Assembly: GCF_013307435.2 (NCBI RefSeq)
Contig: NZ_CP102845.1
Span: forward strand, 806,001-870,000
Source of the DNA: Microvirga terrae
GTDB lineage: Bacteria > Pseudomonadota > Alphaproteobacteria > Rhizobiales > Beijerinckiaceae
Direction: 5' to 3'
DNA length: 64,000 nucleotides
This document shows, piece after piece, positions 51,233 to 59,864 of the stretch. Positions within the stretch are counted from its first letter, which is position 1; the number at the start of each line of letters is the position of its first letter. Below the pieces are notes generated by a model. That model had not been told where the DNA came from, searched no databases, and saw only the letters and a list, made by a program, of their open reading frames with translations. The position numbers were made by a program, and so were the translations under genes.

Positions 51233-51280
51233 GGTCTTGCGACTTGTTTACTATTGACCAACCGTCCGGTCAATTATATT
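51233..51280. promoter_or_regulatory. Predicted paaG promoter with TetR-type operator
   Basis: TTGACCAACCGTCCGGTCAA (51254-51273) is an imperfect palindrome matching the paaZ site. On the minus strand TTGACC, 17 bases and TAAACA form a promoter toward paaG that overlaps it. On the plus strand TTGACC, 15 bases and TATATT could serve the divergent transporter operon, though the spacing is short. Confidence 0.55.
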
Positions 51281-51500
51281 GATGGAACAAACAGCGTCAA
51301 TAAGCCAACACTCGGCCCTTTACGGAGCGAAACGGGATGGCAGGTTTCGACGGCCGCCAGGATGCACGCGCACAGCAACGCCAGCGTTGCGCAGTCCTGT
51401 CCCATTGCTCCGTTCCCGCGATGACCGGCAGGCTCCCGGCAGCCTGACCCCTTGCGCAACAACAAAATCGGTAAACGACAAAGAACCTCGGAGGAAACAC

Positions 51501-52667
51501 ATGAACGCGAAGGCAACTCACAAGATCCTGCTGGCCACCTCTGTCATGGGCCTTGCTCTGTCTCATGGCGCGCTCGCGCAGGACACCGTCAAGATCGGAT
51601 CCGTTCTCTCGGTCACCGGGCCGTCGTCCTTCCTGGGTGAGCCCGAGGACAAGACGCTCAAGCTCTACGTCGACAAGATCAATGCGGCCGGCGGCATCGC
51701 GGGCAAGAAGATCGAGCTCGTGATCTACGACGACGGTGGCGACGCCAACAAGGCACGCACCTTTGCGACCCGCCTCATCGAGGACGACGAGGTGATCGCC
51801 ATGGTGGGCGGCACGACGACCGGCAGCACCATGGCGATGATCCCGGTCTTCGAAGACGCGAAAGTCCCGTTCATCTCGCTCGCCGGCGCCATCGAGGTCA
51901 TCGACCCCGTGCGCAAGTTCGTCTTCAAGACGCCGCATACCGACAAGATGGCCTGCGAGAAGATCTTCGAGGATCTGAAGAAGCGCAATCTCACCAAGAT
52001 CGGCATGATCTCCGGCACGGACGGCTTCGGAGCGTCCATGCGCGCGCAATGCGTCAAGGTCGCGCCGAATTACGGCATGCAGATCCTCATCGACGAGAAT
52101 TACGGCCCTCGCGACAGCGACATGACCGCCCAGCTCACCAAGATCAAGAACACGGCCGGCGTGCAGGCGGTGGTCAATCCGGGCTTCGGCCAGGGGCCGG
52201 CCATCGTGACCCGCAACTATGCGCAGCTCGGCATGACGAGCATCCCGTTCTACCAGAGTCACGGCGTAGCCTCGAAGAGCTTCATCGATCTGGCGGGCCC
52301 GGCGGCCGAGGGCGTCCGTCTGCCGGCCGCCGCGCTCCTCGTCGGCGACAAGCTGCCCGAGAGCGATCCGCAGAAGAAGGTGGTGACCGAGTACAGGCAG
52401 GCCTACGAGGGTGCCACGAAGCAGCCCGTCTCGACCTTCGGCGGCCATGCCTATGACGGCCTCTTCATCCTGGTCGAGGCCATGAAGCGCGCGAACTCGA
52501 CCGACCCTCAGAAGATCCGTGACGAGATCGAGAAGACCAAGGGCTTCGTCGGTACAGGCGGCATCGTGAACATGTCCGCCACCGACCATCTCGGCCTCGA
52601 CCTCTCGGCGTTCCGCATGCTCGAGATCAAGGGCGGCGACTGGAACCTGGTCGCCTCCGGAAGCTGA
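51501..52667 (+). CDS. ABC transporter substrate-binding protein, branched-chain amino acid/aromatic type
   Basis: A 388-residue periplasmic binding protein of the Leu/Ile/Val family. A signal peptide ends near residue 27 (SHGALAQ). The mature protein starts DTVKIGSVLSVTGPSSFLGE and contains KKIELVIYDDGGDANKARTF. GGAGG precedes the ATG. Such proteins also bind aromatic acids or amides, and the position between paaG and a hydroxylase cluster suggests an aromatic substrate. The ligand is not determinable from sequence alone. Confidence 0.9.
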   Translation: MNAKATHKILLATSVMGLALSHGALAQDTVKIGSVLSVTGPSSFLGEPEDKTLKLYVDKINAAGGIAGKKIELVIYDDGGDANKARTFATRLIEDDEVIAMVGGTTTGSTMAMIPVFEDAKVPFISLAGAIEVIDPVRKFVFKTPHTDKMACEKIFEDLKKRNLTKIGMISGTDGFGASMRAQCVKVAPNYGMQILIDENYGPRDSDMTAQLTKIKNTAGVQAVVNPGFGQGPAIVTRNYAQLGMTSIPFYQSHGVASKSFIDLAGPAAEGVRLPAAALLVGDKLPESDPQKKVVTEYRQAYEGATKQPVSTFGGHAYDGLFILVEAMKRANSTDPQKIRDEIEKTKGFVGTGGIVNMSATDHLGLDLSAFRMLEIKGGDWNLVASGS

Positions 52668-52745
52668 TCCCACGCTGCAACCGATCGGACAGGAGGCTGC
52701 CGGTCAGCCTCCTGTCCGGCAACCTGAAGGTCGCGGGGCTGCATC

Positions 52746-53618
52746 ATGGCCGAGTTCCTCCAGTTCCTCATCTCCGGTCTGACGGTGGGAGCCGTCTACG
52801 CGCTGGTCGCACTCGGCTTCACGCTGATCTACAACGCCTCGGGCGTGGTGAACTTCGCCCAGGGCGAGTTCGTCATGCTAGGCGGCATGGTGACGGTGTT
52901 CGCGTCGGCCGCCGGAGTGCCGCTGCCGCTGGCGGCCCTGGTCGCCATCGCGGCCGCCGTGGCAATCGGGCTCCTGCTCCACCGCTTCGCCATCGAGCCT
53001 GCGCGCGGAGCGTCGGCCGTGACGCTCATCATCATCACCATCGGCGCATCGATCCTGCTGCGCGGCGTCGCGGCGATCGTCTTCGACAAGCAGTTTCACA
53101 AGCTCCCCGCCTTCACGGGCGACACGCCGGTCGACGTGCTGGGGGCCGCCGTGCAGCCGCAGAGCTTCTGGGTGCTCGGCGGAACGGCCGTCGTCGTCCT
53201 GGCGCTCTACGTCTTTCTCGAACATACGCTCGTCGGCAAGGCCGTGCTGGCCACGGCGGCCAACCGTCTGGCCGCGCGGCTCGTCGGGATCAACACGACC
53301 ACCATCATGGCGCTCGCCTTCGGCGGCTCCGCGGCCATCGGGGCGATCGCCGGCATCCTGGTCACGCCGATCACCCTGACGAGCTATGATGTGGGAACGC
53401 TGCTGGCCCTGAAGGGCTTTGCCGCCGCCATGCTGGGCGGCATGGGCAATCCGGTCGGTGCCGTGGTCGGCGGGCTCCTGCTCGGCCTGCTGGAGGCCTT
53501 TGGCGCGGGCTATCTCAGCTCGACCTACAAGGATGCCTTCGCGTTCCTGGTCATCCTCATCGTCCTGTTCGCGGCGCCCCAGGGCCTGTTCGGACGCCGG
53601 GTCGTGGAGAGGGTGTGA
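52746..53618 (+). CDS. Branched-chain-type ABC transporter permease (LivH-like)
   Basis: A 290-residue membrane permease with about eight hydrophobic helices. The conserved LivH regions are GLTVGAVYALVALGFTLIYN, FAQGEFVMLGGMV and GFAAAMLGGMGNPVGAVVGG. It pairs with the LivM-like permease that follows. It starts 78 bases after the binding-protein gene and overlaps the next start region by a few bases. Confidence 0.92.
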   Translation: MAEFLQFLISGLTVGAVYALVALGFTLIYNASGVVNFAQGEFVMLGGMVTVFASAAGVPLPLAALVAIAAAVAIGLLLHRFAIEPARGASAVTLIIITIGASILLRGVAAIVFDKQFHKLPAFTGDTPVDVLGAAVQPQSFWVLGGTAVVVLALYVFLEHTLVGKAVLATAANRLAARLVGINTTTIMALAFGGSAAIGAIAGILVTPITLTSYDVGTLLALKGFAAAMLGGMGNPVGAVVGGLLLGLLEAFGAGYLSSTYKDAFAFLVILIVLFAAPQGLFGRRVVERV

Positions 53619-53620
53619 GC

Positions 53621-54568
53621 ATGCGTGCACTCGTGAACCAGCGATTCGTCACCCTGCTCATCCTGGCCGTCGTGATCGCCATTCTCCCGTTCGTCTTTCC
53701 GTCGAGCTACTATTTCCGCGTCGCCTCGCTCGTCTGGGTCTCGGCGCTCGCGGCCATCGGGCTCAACATCCTCATGGGACAGGCGGGTCAGGTCAGCCTC
53801 GGTCACGCGGCGTTCTTCGGGATCGGCGCCTATGCGGTCGCCATCGGACCGACGCATCTCGGCATTCCCCCCTGGGCGGCGCTTCTCATCGGGGCGGTCC
53901 TCTCCGGCGTTCTGGCTTATCTTGTGGGGCGTCCCATCCTGCGCCTCAAAGGGCATTATCTGGCCATCGCCACCCTGGGGCTCGGGGTTCTCGTGGCGCT
54001 CGTCATCACGACCGAAAGCCGCTGGACCGGCGGCCCGGACGGCATGCCCGTCGAGCGGCTCACCCTGTTCGGCTGGCGGGTCAGCGGATCCTACACCTGG
54101 TACTGGGTGACCGGGGGGCTCCTGCTGGTCGGGACCTGGATCGCCCTCAACCTCGACGAGACGCCGACCGGGCGAGCCTTCCGCGCCCTGCACGACAGCG
54201 AGATCGCCGCGCAGGTGGTCGGCGTGGACGTGGCGCGCTTCAAGCTGCAGGCCTTCGTGATCGCCGCAATCTATGCATCCCTCGCCGGATCCGCGCTGGC
54301 CTTCATGAACGGGTTCATCAACCCGGATCAGGCGGGCTTCCTGCATTCGGTGGAGCTTGTGACGATCGTGGTGCTCGGCGGGCTCGGATCCGTGGTGGGG
54401 AGCATCGTGGGCGCCGCCGTGCTCGTCACGCTCCCGCAGGCTCTCACCGTCTTCCAGGAATACGAGCATCTTCTGCTCGGTCTCATCATCATCGTGGCGA
54501 TGATCTTCATGCGCAACGGGATCGTCCCGAGCCTCTCGAACCTGCTTCTCCGGAGGGCGCGCTCATGA
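53621..54568 (+). CDS. Branched-chain-type ABC transporter permease (LivM-like)
   Basis: A 315-residue permease with about ten hydrophobic helices. The LivM signatures include GLNILMGQAGQVSLGHAAFF, LKGHYLAIATLGLGVLVALV and VELVTIVVLGGLGSVVGSIV. A GTG at 53615, overlapping the upstream stop, is an alternative start; the ATG at 53621 has GAGAGGG at suitable spacing. Its stop overlaps the next ATG (ATGA). Confidence 0.92.
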   Translation: MRALVNQRFVTLLILAVVIAILPFVFPSSYYFRVASLVWVSALAAIGLNILMGQAGQVSLGHAAFFGIGAYAVAIGPTHLGIPPWAALLIGAVLSGVLAYLVGRPILRLKGHYLAIATLGLGVLVALVITTESRWTGGPDGMPVERLTLFGWRVSGSYTWYWVTGGLLLVGTWIALNLDETPTGRAFRALHDSEIAAQVVGVDVARFKLQAFVIAAIYASLAGSALAFMNGFINPDQAGFLHSVELVTIVVLGGLGSVVGSIVGAAVLVTLPQALTVFQEYEHLLLGLIIIVAMIFMRNGIVPSLSNLLLRRARS

Positions 54569-55347
54569 GCATCCTGAAGGCGACGGATGTGGGCATCTCC
54601 TTCGGCGGCGTGAAGGCCGTCGACGGCGTGAGCTTCTCGGTCAGCCCCGGCCAGATCGTGTCCATCATCGGGCCGAACGGGGCAGGGAAGACGACCTTGT
54701 TCAATATCGTGTCCGGTGTCTACGTGGCGAGCCGCGGGTCGATCCATCTCGCCGACGAGGACGTGACCGGGCTTGCGCCGCACAAGCTGGCGGCGCGCGG
54801 CTTGTCCCGCACCTTCCAGAACCTGCAGATCTTCCAGCGCATGACCGCCTGCGAGAACGTGATGGTAGGCCGTCACCTGCGGGAAAGGTGCAGCCTTCTG
54901 CCGGCTCTGTTCAGAACCCCTTCCGTCACGCGTCAGAACCGTGAGACGCGGGCCGCGGCACTCGCGCTCCTGGCCGATGTCGGTTTGAAGGATGTGGCGG
55001 ACACCTCGGCAGGCTCGCTGCCCTACGGCGCCTGCAAGCGCCTCGAGATCGCCCGTGCGCTCGCCGCCGAACCGCGCGTGCTACTTCTCGACGAGCCGGC
55101 CGCCGGCTGCAACGCGGTGGAGACCGAGGAGATCGACCATCTCATCAAACAGGTTGCCGATCGGGGCGTGGCCGTCGTTCTCGTCGAGCACGACATGAAG
55201 CTCGTGATGAAGATCTCCGACAGGATCCTCGTGCTGGAGCGCGGCCGTCCGCTCGCCGAGGGAACGCCGCGGGAGGTACGCGATGATCCACGGGTCCTTG
55301 AGGCTTATCTGGGGCAGCACGGCGCACGGGAGGCCGCCCGTGCTTGA
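54565..55347 (+). CDS. Branched-chain-type ABC transporter ATPase (LivG-like)
   Basis: A 260-residue ATPase. Walker A is GPNGAGKTT, the signature region is LPYGACKRLEIARALAAEPR, Walker B is VLLLDEPAAG and the switch His is in VLVEHDMKLV. The signature has Ala-Cys where LivG proteins usually have Gln-Gln (LPYGQQRRLE), a variation worth noting but not obviously inactivating. It overlaps the downstream ATPase gene by eight bases. Confidence 0.93.
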   Translation: MSILKATDVGISFGGVKAVDGVSFSVSPGQIVSIIGPNGAGKTTLFNIVSGVYVASRGSIHLADEDVTGLAPHKLAARGLSRTFQNLQIFQRMTACENVMVGRHLRERCSLLPALFRTPSVTRQNRETRAAALALLADVGLKDVADTSAGSLPYGACKRLEIARALAAEPRVLLLDEPAAGCNAVETEEIDHLIKQVADRGVAVVLVEHDMKLVMKISDRILVLERGRPLAEGTPREVRDDPRVLEAYLGQHGAREAARA

Positions 55348-56044
55348 GGTGCGGGATCTGCGCAGCGCCTATGGGCGCATCGAGGTGCTCAAGGGCATCA
55401 GCCTCGAGGTCCGTTCGGGTGAGATCGTTGCGCTCGTCGGCTCGAACGGCGCGGGCAAGACCACGCTGCTGCGCACGCTGTCCGGCGTTCAGCCGATGAC
55501 CGGCGGCGAAATCCGCTTCAAGGACCAACGGATCGACCGGCTGCCGCCGCACCGAAGAGTCGGGCTCGGCATCACGCAATCGCCAGAAGGCCGACAGGTG
55601 TTCGGCCCCCTGACCGTGGAGGACAACCTGCGCCTCGGTGCCTATCGTCGTCGAGACCGGGAGATCGACCAGGACCGCGATCGCATCTTCGCCATGTTCC
55701 CGGTTCTGGCCGAAAAGCGGCACCTTCTGGCCGGAGGCTTGTCGGGCGGTCAGCAGCAGATGCTGGCGATCGGCCGCGCGCTCATGGGCCGGCCGAGTCT
55801 TCTGCTTCTGGATGAGCCGTCTCTCGGTCTGTCGCCGCTTCTGGTCGACCAGATCCTCGATGCCATCGTGTCTCTCAAGAACGACGGCATCACGGTTCTT
55901 CTCGTCGAGCAGAATGCCAGTGCGGCTTTGGCCATCGCCGACAGGGGCTATGTGCTGGAGACCGGCAAGGTCGCCTACAGCGGGGCGGGCGCGGCCCTGC
56001 TGGCCGATCCACAGGTCAAGGCCGCCTATCTCGGCATCGCGTGA
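55340..56044 (+). CDS. Branched-chain-type ABC transporter ATPase (LivF-like)
   Basis: A 234-residue ATPase: Walker A GSNGAGKTT, Q-loop ITQSPEGRQVFGPLTVEDNL, signature LSGGQQQMLAIGRALMGRPS, Walker B LLLLDEPSLGLSP and switch VLLVEQNAS. The GTG at 55340 is preferred, with GGGAGG six bases upstream, and gives the normal LivF N-terminus (VLEVRDLRSAYG). It completes the five-gene transporter and is convergent with the DUF2783 gene, with no gap between stops. Confidence 0.93.
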   Translation: MLEVRDLRSAYGRIEVLKGISLEVRSGEIVALVGSNGAGKTTLLRTLSGVQPMTGGEIRFKDQRIDRLPPHRRVGLGITQSPEGRQVFGPLTVEDNLRLGAYRRRDREIDQDRDRIFAMFPVLAEKRHLLAGGLSGGQQQMLAIGRALMGRPSLLLLDEPSLGLSPLLVDQILDAIVSLKNDGITVLLVEQNASAALAIADRGYVLETGKVAYSGAGAALLADPQVKAAYLGIA

Positions 56045-56263
56045 TCAGACCGCTTCGCCCTGCGTCCGATTCAGGCTCTGCCGGGCGAGGGCGAGAGCCT
56101 CCTGCAGCACGGCGTGGTCGCCGATGTGATTGGCCAGGATCAGAACGAGGGCGCTGTTGAGAGCTGCGCTGTCCTCATCCGACAATCCCCGATGAGATTC
56201 GATCAGCGCACGATAGGCGCGGTCCGGATCGGGGAAGCGGCTGTCGGTCATGAGCGAGGTCAT
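56045..56263 (-). CDS. DUF2783-family small protein
   Basis: A 72-residue acidic helical protein with the pattern of DUF2783 (FPDPDRAYRALIESHRGLSD, then EDSAALNSALVLILANHIGD). Members are typically encoded next to flavin monooxygenases, as here: its ATG overlaps the stop of the FAD enzyme gene (ATGA), so they are co-translated. It may be a small partner or regulatory subunit of the hydroxylase. The biochemical role is unknown. Confidence 0.82.
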   Translation of the reverse strand: MTSLMTDSRFPDPDRAYRALIESHRGLSDEDSAALNSALVLILANHIGDHAVLQEALALARQSLNRTQGEAV

Positions 56264-57864
56264 GCGCGATCCCCCTCCGATCCTCTGAGGCGGCGGGAGG
56301 CGCGCTCGATCTGTGATCTCGCCGGATGACGCCAGCGTGCCGCGAGATGCTGGTCCGGTCGCACGAGATAGGTGCTTCCGGGCGTCGAGTCGAAACGTCG
56401 GGCGAAATAGCCCTGCGCATCGATGAGGTCGTCCCCGATGACGAGCACGCGCTCGCCTGCGGGCTGCGGGGCACCGTCGGGCACATGGATGACGGTCTCT
56501 TCGCTGCCCAGTGCTTCGAGCAGCCAGACAGGCTGGCCGCTGCGGGTCCGCATCGGGGCATCGGGCAGGGGAGCGCCGAGGCGGGCGGACCCGGACCAGG
56601 TCTCACGATCCGGCGTCGACAGAGGCGTCTCATAGGTCGAGGGCAGCGACAGCCGGCCAGAATTCACCATTCGCTTGGCAAAGGGGGTGTGGCGCGCGAG
56701 AGCAAGGGTCGCATCGCGAAAGCGCCGTTCCTGCGCCGAGCGCGGGGCGATGAAGTCGGTCGAGCGGGTCGAATGACCGATGTTCTCGTCGGCGGCCGCC
56801 GAACGTTCGATGTCGTAGGTGTCGATCAGGCGCTCCGGGGCCTCGCCCCTGACGACGAGCGCCAGCTTCCAGGCGAGGTTCTCCGCATCCTGAATGCCGG
56901 AATTCGCGCCGCGCGCGCCGAAGGGGGATACTTGGTGGGCGGCGTCGCCGGCAAAAACCACGCGTCCATGAACGAAGCGCTCCAGTCGGCGGCATTGGAA
57001 CGTGTAGACCGACACCCATTCGAGCGTGAAGTTCTCATGCCCCAGCATCTGCCGAAGGCGCGGCATGACGCGCTCGGGCGTCTGTTCCGCTTTCGCGTCC
57101 GCATCGGGGCCGAGCTGCAGGTCGATGCGCCAGACATCGTCCGGCTGCTTGTGAAGGAGGGCCGAGCGGCCGTCATGGAAGGGCGGGTCGAACCAGAACC
57201 AGCGCTCGGGCGGAAAGTCGCCCTTCATCCTCACGTCGGCGATGAGAAAGCGATCCTCGAAGACCTCGCCCCGGAAATCCAGGCCGAGCATCCCGCGCAG
57301 GGCCGAGCGGGCGCCGTCCGCCGCCACCACCCAATCGGCCTCGAGATCATAGGCACCTTCCGGCGTCTCGATGGTGAGCGTCACGCCGTCGTTGCGGCGT
57401 TGGAGGCCGATGACCTTGTTGCGCCAGCGGATGTCGAGATCGGGCAGGTCTGCGGCACGCTCGACGAGCGCATGCTCGAGATAATACTGCTGAAGATTGA
57501 TGAAGGCCGGCATCTTGTGCCCATCCTCGGGCAGCAGGTCGAAGGCATAGAGCTGGTCGTTGCGCTGGAACACCTTGCCGAGCTTCCAGGTCACGCCTCT
57601 CTCGAGACATGGCTCGGCGACGCCGAGCCGGTCGAGGATCTCGAGCGTGCGCTTGGCGTAGCAGATCCCGCGGGATCCCTCGCCGATCCGGTCTGCATCG
57701 TCGAGAAGCACCACGGGCACGCCGCGTTGCGCCAGGTCGATGGCCGTGCAAAGGCCCACGGGACCCGCGCCGACCACGATGACCGCATGCCGGGCAGGGG
57801 ACGGGCGATCCTGATCCGCGCTACGGCGATAGCCGAACTGGAAGAGTGTCTTGCGGCTGTTCAT
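56260..57864 (-). CDS. FAD-dependent aromatic hydroxylase-like monooxygenase
   Basis: A 534-residue class A flavoprotein monooxygenase. The FAD-binding Rossmann motif is VIVVGAGPVGLCTAIDLAQR (about 29-48). The middle motif VVAADGARSALRGMLGL is the DG fingerprint, and the second FAD motif is GRVVFAGDAAHQVSPFGARG. A C-terminal thioredoxin-like domain follows, as in 3-(3-hydroxyphenyl)propionate and phenol hydroxylases. The substrate is probably an aromatic acid. It is coupled to the DUF2783 gene and lies 26 bases after the MBL gene. Confidence 0.88.
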   Translation of the reverse strand: MNSRKTLFQFGYRRSADQDRPSPARHAVIVVGAGPVGLCTAIDLAQRGVPVVLLDDADRIGEGSRGICYAKRTLEILDRLGVAEPCLERGVTWKLGKVFQRNDQLYAFDLLPEDGHKMPAFINLQQYYLEHALVERAADLPDLDIRWRNKVIGLQRRNDGVTLTIETPEGAYDLEADWVVAADGARSALRGMLGLDFRGEVFEDRFLIADVRMKGDFPPERWFWFDPPFHDGRSALLHKQPDDVWRIDLQLGPDADAKAEQTPERVMPRLRQMLGHENFTLEWVSVYTFQCRRLERFVHGRVVFAGDAAHQVSPFGARGANSGIQDAENLAWKLALVVRGEAPERLIDTYDIERSAAADENIGHSTRSTDFIAPRSAQERRFRDATLALARHTPFAKRMVNSGRLSLPSTYETPLSTPDRETWSGSARLGAPLPDAPMRTRSGQPVWLLEALGSEETVIHVPDGAPQPAGERVLVIGDDLIDAQGYFARRFDSTPGSTYLVRPDQHLAARWRHPARSQIERASRRLRGSEGDRA

Positions 57865-57890
57865 CGCGGCTTCCTCCCGTTCGTCAGAGA

Positions 57891-58847
57891 CTAGCCTTGC
57901 AGGGCCGCCCACATCTCCCGGTCGCGCTCCGCCGTCCAGATGACGGGATGATCGATGCCGGAAGCTTCGTCGAAGGCCCGCGAGACATTGAAGGGCAGGC
58001 AATGCTCGTAGATGGCGAAGCTTCCGAACTTCGGGTCCATCACGTCGCGCGTCGCCGCGAAGGTCTCCTTGAGAGAGCGTCCACGCGCCACCGACAATTC
58101 GGCGGCGCCATAGAGCGTGCCCACGAAGTCGCGCGTCATCGCCGCCGCCTCGCGCACCGCCTGCCCGCCCTGCAGCGCATCGCCCCGACCCGGGGCGATC
58201 GCCTTTGGTTGGAAGTCGAGGATCGAATCCAATGTCTGCGGCCACTCGCGCAGGTAAGCGTCGCCGCAATAGCAGGCGGAGTGGTACTCCACGAGATCGC
58301 CGGTGAACATCACCTCCGCGTCCGGCACCCAGGCCACGATATCGCCCGCCGTGTGGCCGGCACCGAGATGGAACAGCTTGACCTCGCGCTTGCCGAGAAA
58401 AACCGACATGCCGCTCTCGAAGGTGAGCGTCGGCCAGGTCAGACCGGGCGGGATGCTGCTCTCGCCGCGGAACAGGCGCGGGAAGCGGCCGATTTCGGAC
58501 GCCTTGTCCTGCTCGCCGCGCTCGACGATCAGATCGTAGGTGGTGGTCGAAGCGATGATGCCCTGCGCCTCGTAAGCCGAGGCTCCGAGCACGCGCACGG
58601 CATGGTAGTGCGAGAGCACCACGTACTTGATCGGCTTGTCGGTGACGGTGCGTACGCGGGCGATCACGTCCTCGGCCATGGCCGGCGTGGCCTGCGCGTC
58701 GATGACGATGCAGCCGTCGTCGCCGACGATGATGCCTGAATTGGGATCGCCCTCGGCCGTGTAGGCATAGAGATCCGGGCCGATCTCCGTGAACGATACC
58801 GTCTTGGCGGCGGTGTCGCTTGTCGAGGCGAAAGCCTTATCGGCCAT
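57891..58847 (-). CDS. Metallo-beta-lactamase-fold protein with altered metal motif
   Basis: A 318-residue MBL-fold protein. The usual HxHxDH is represented by SHYHAVRVLGAS, so the Asp-His pair is replaced by Val-Arg; the second-half motifs are GAGHTAGDIVAWVPDAEVMF and TGDLVEYHS. The metal site is probably modified. It heads the small leftward operon MBL-hydroxylase-DUF2783 and may act on the hydroxylase product, for example as a lactone or ester hydrolase. That role is a guess from context. Confidence 0.82.
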   Translation of the reverse strand: MADKAFASTSDTAAKTVSFTEIGPDLYAYTAEGDPNSGIIVGDDGCIVIDAQATPAMAEDVIARVRTVTDKPIKYVVLSHYHAVRVLGASAYEAQGIIASTTTYDLIVERGEQDKASEIGRFPRLFRGESSIPPGLTWPTLTFESGMSVFLGKREVKLFHLGAGHTAGDIVAWVPDAEVMFTGDLVEYHSACYCGDAYLREWPQTLDSILDFQPKAIAPGRGDALQGGQAVREAAAMTRDFVGTLYGAAELSVARGRSLKETFAATRDVMDPKFGSFAIYEHCLPFNVSRAFDEASGIDHPVIWTAERDREMWAALQG

Positions 58848-58974
58848 GGCGATTCTCCCTGTCCTGGAACGCAGCTCATGCCGTCGTCTTCAACGTCGAA
58901 GGTAACGGCCGGCGCCTTTGACCGACAGGGTAATGGCGATCCCGCGACCGTCAAGGTCGCGACCGTGGTTTGGC

Positions 58975-59847
58975 TCAGCGGATGTTGAAGCGCAGCGGCA
59001 CGGTGAAGGTCGATTGCGGGATGAAGTCCGGAATGGGCGGCAGGGACGAACCGGGGCTCGCCGCAGCAAGCGCAGCCTGATCCAGCGCCGGATGGCCTGC
59101 ACCCCGCACCAAGGACGCGCTGACGATTCGACCGGACCGATCCATGGTGAAGCGCACGGTTGCAACGCCCGTCACGCCCTGGCTGCGCGCGACGTCCGGA
59201 TAGCGCAGGCGATTGCGCAGCGAGGCCACGAGGCTGGCCAGGTAGCGATTGCGTGCGGTCGGATCCGCGGAGGCCGCCTGGCCGCCCGTATCCTCGCGCG
59301 AGGCTGAAGCCTGGCCCTGGCGGGCATCGGAGGGAAGCGGCTTCGGTTCCGCAACGGTTCGGCGCGGAGGAGGCTTGCGCTCCACCGGCTTCGGCAGGGG
59401 CTTCTTCTCCGGCTTGGGCGGCGCAGGCGTCTCGAGCGGCTTGGCGACCACCGTGTCGGGGGGCGGCAGGATGACGGCCTCGGTCCGCGCGGTCTCCTGT
59501 TCGACCGGAACCGCTTCCACCGGAACCGCTTCGGTCGCGTCCTGAGGCTGGGCTTCGGCGATTTCCTCGGGCGGCGGCTCCTCGACGCTTTCCGTCTCGA
59601 CCGGCAGGGCTTCGGTTTCGGCGGGAGGCACCTCCTGGGAATGTTCGAGCGATGGCGCGACCAACACGAGTTCTTCCATGGCGGGCGCGAGATCGATCGT
59701 GATCTCCTGCTCCCCGGGCGGCTTCTCCGCATCGGATGGCCACAGAGTCACGGCGGTCAGCGCCGCCCCGTGCAGCAGGAGCGCCGCGAGAAAGGCGATC
59801 CCGAGCCGGTTCGGCTCCTGCATCGGTCTGAGAATGTGTGCGGACAT
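58975..59847 (-). CDS. tonB: TonB energy-transducing protein
   Basis: A 290-residue TonB family protein. An N-terminal membrane anchor (about 16-36) is followed by a long Pro/Glu/Val-rich periplasm-spanning region (about 45-190) and the C-terminal TonB domain (about 205-290: RYPDVARSQGVTGVATVRFT, DRSGRIVSASLVRGAGHPAL). It carries energy from ExbB-ExbD to outer-membrane receptors. ATG at 59823 is an alternative start. No TonB-dependent receptor is in the window. Confidence 0.92.
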   Translation of the reverse strand: MSAHILRPMQEPNRLGIAFLAALLLHGAALTAVTLWPSDAEKPPGEQEITIDLAPAMEELVLVAPSLEHSQEVPPAETEALPVETESVEEPPPEEIAEAQPQDATEAVPVEAVPVEQETARTEAVILPPPDTVVAKPLETPAPPKPEKKPLPKPVERKPPPRRTVAEPKPLPSDARQGQASASREDTGGQAASADPTARNRYLASLVASLRNRLRYPDVARSQGVTGVATVRFTMDRSGRIVSASLVRGAGHPALDQAALAAASPGSSLPPIPDFIPQSTFTVPLRFNIR

Positions 59848-59864
59848 CGGGCTTGCTGCGGATC

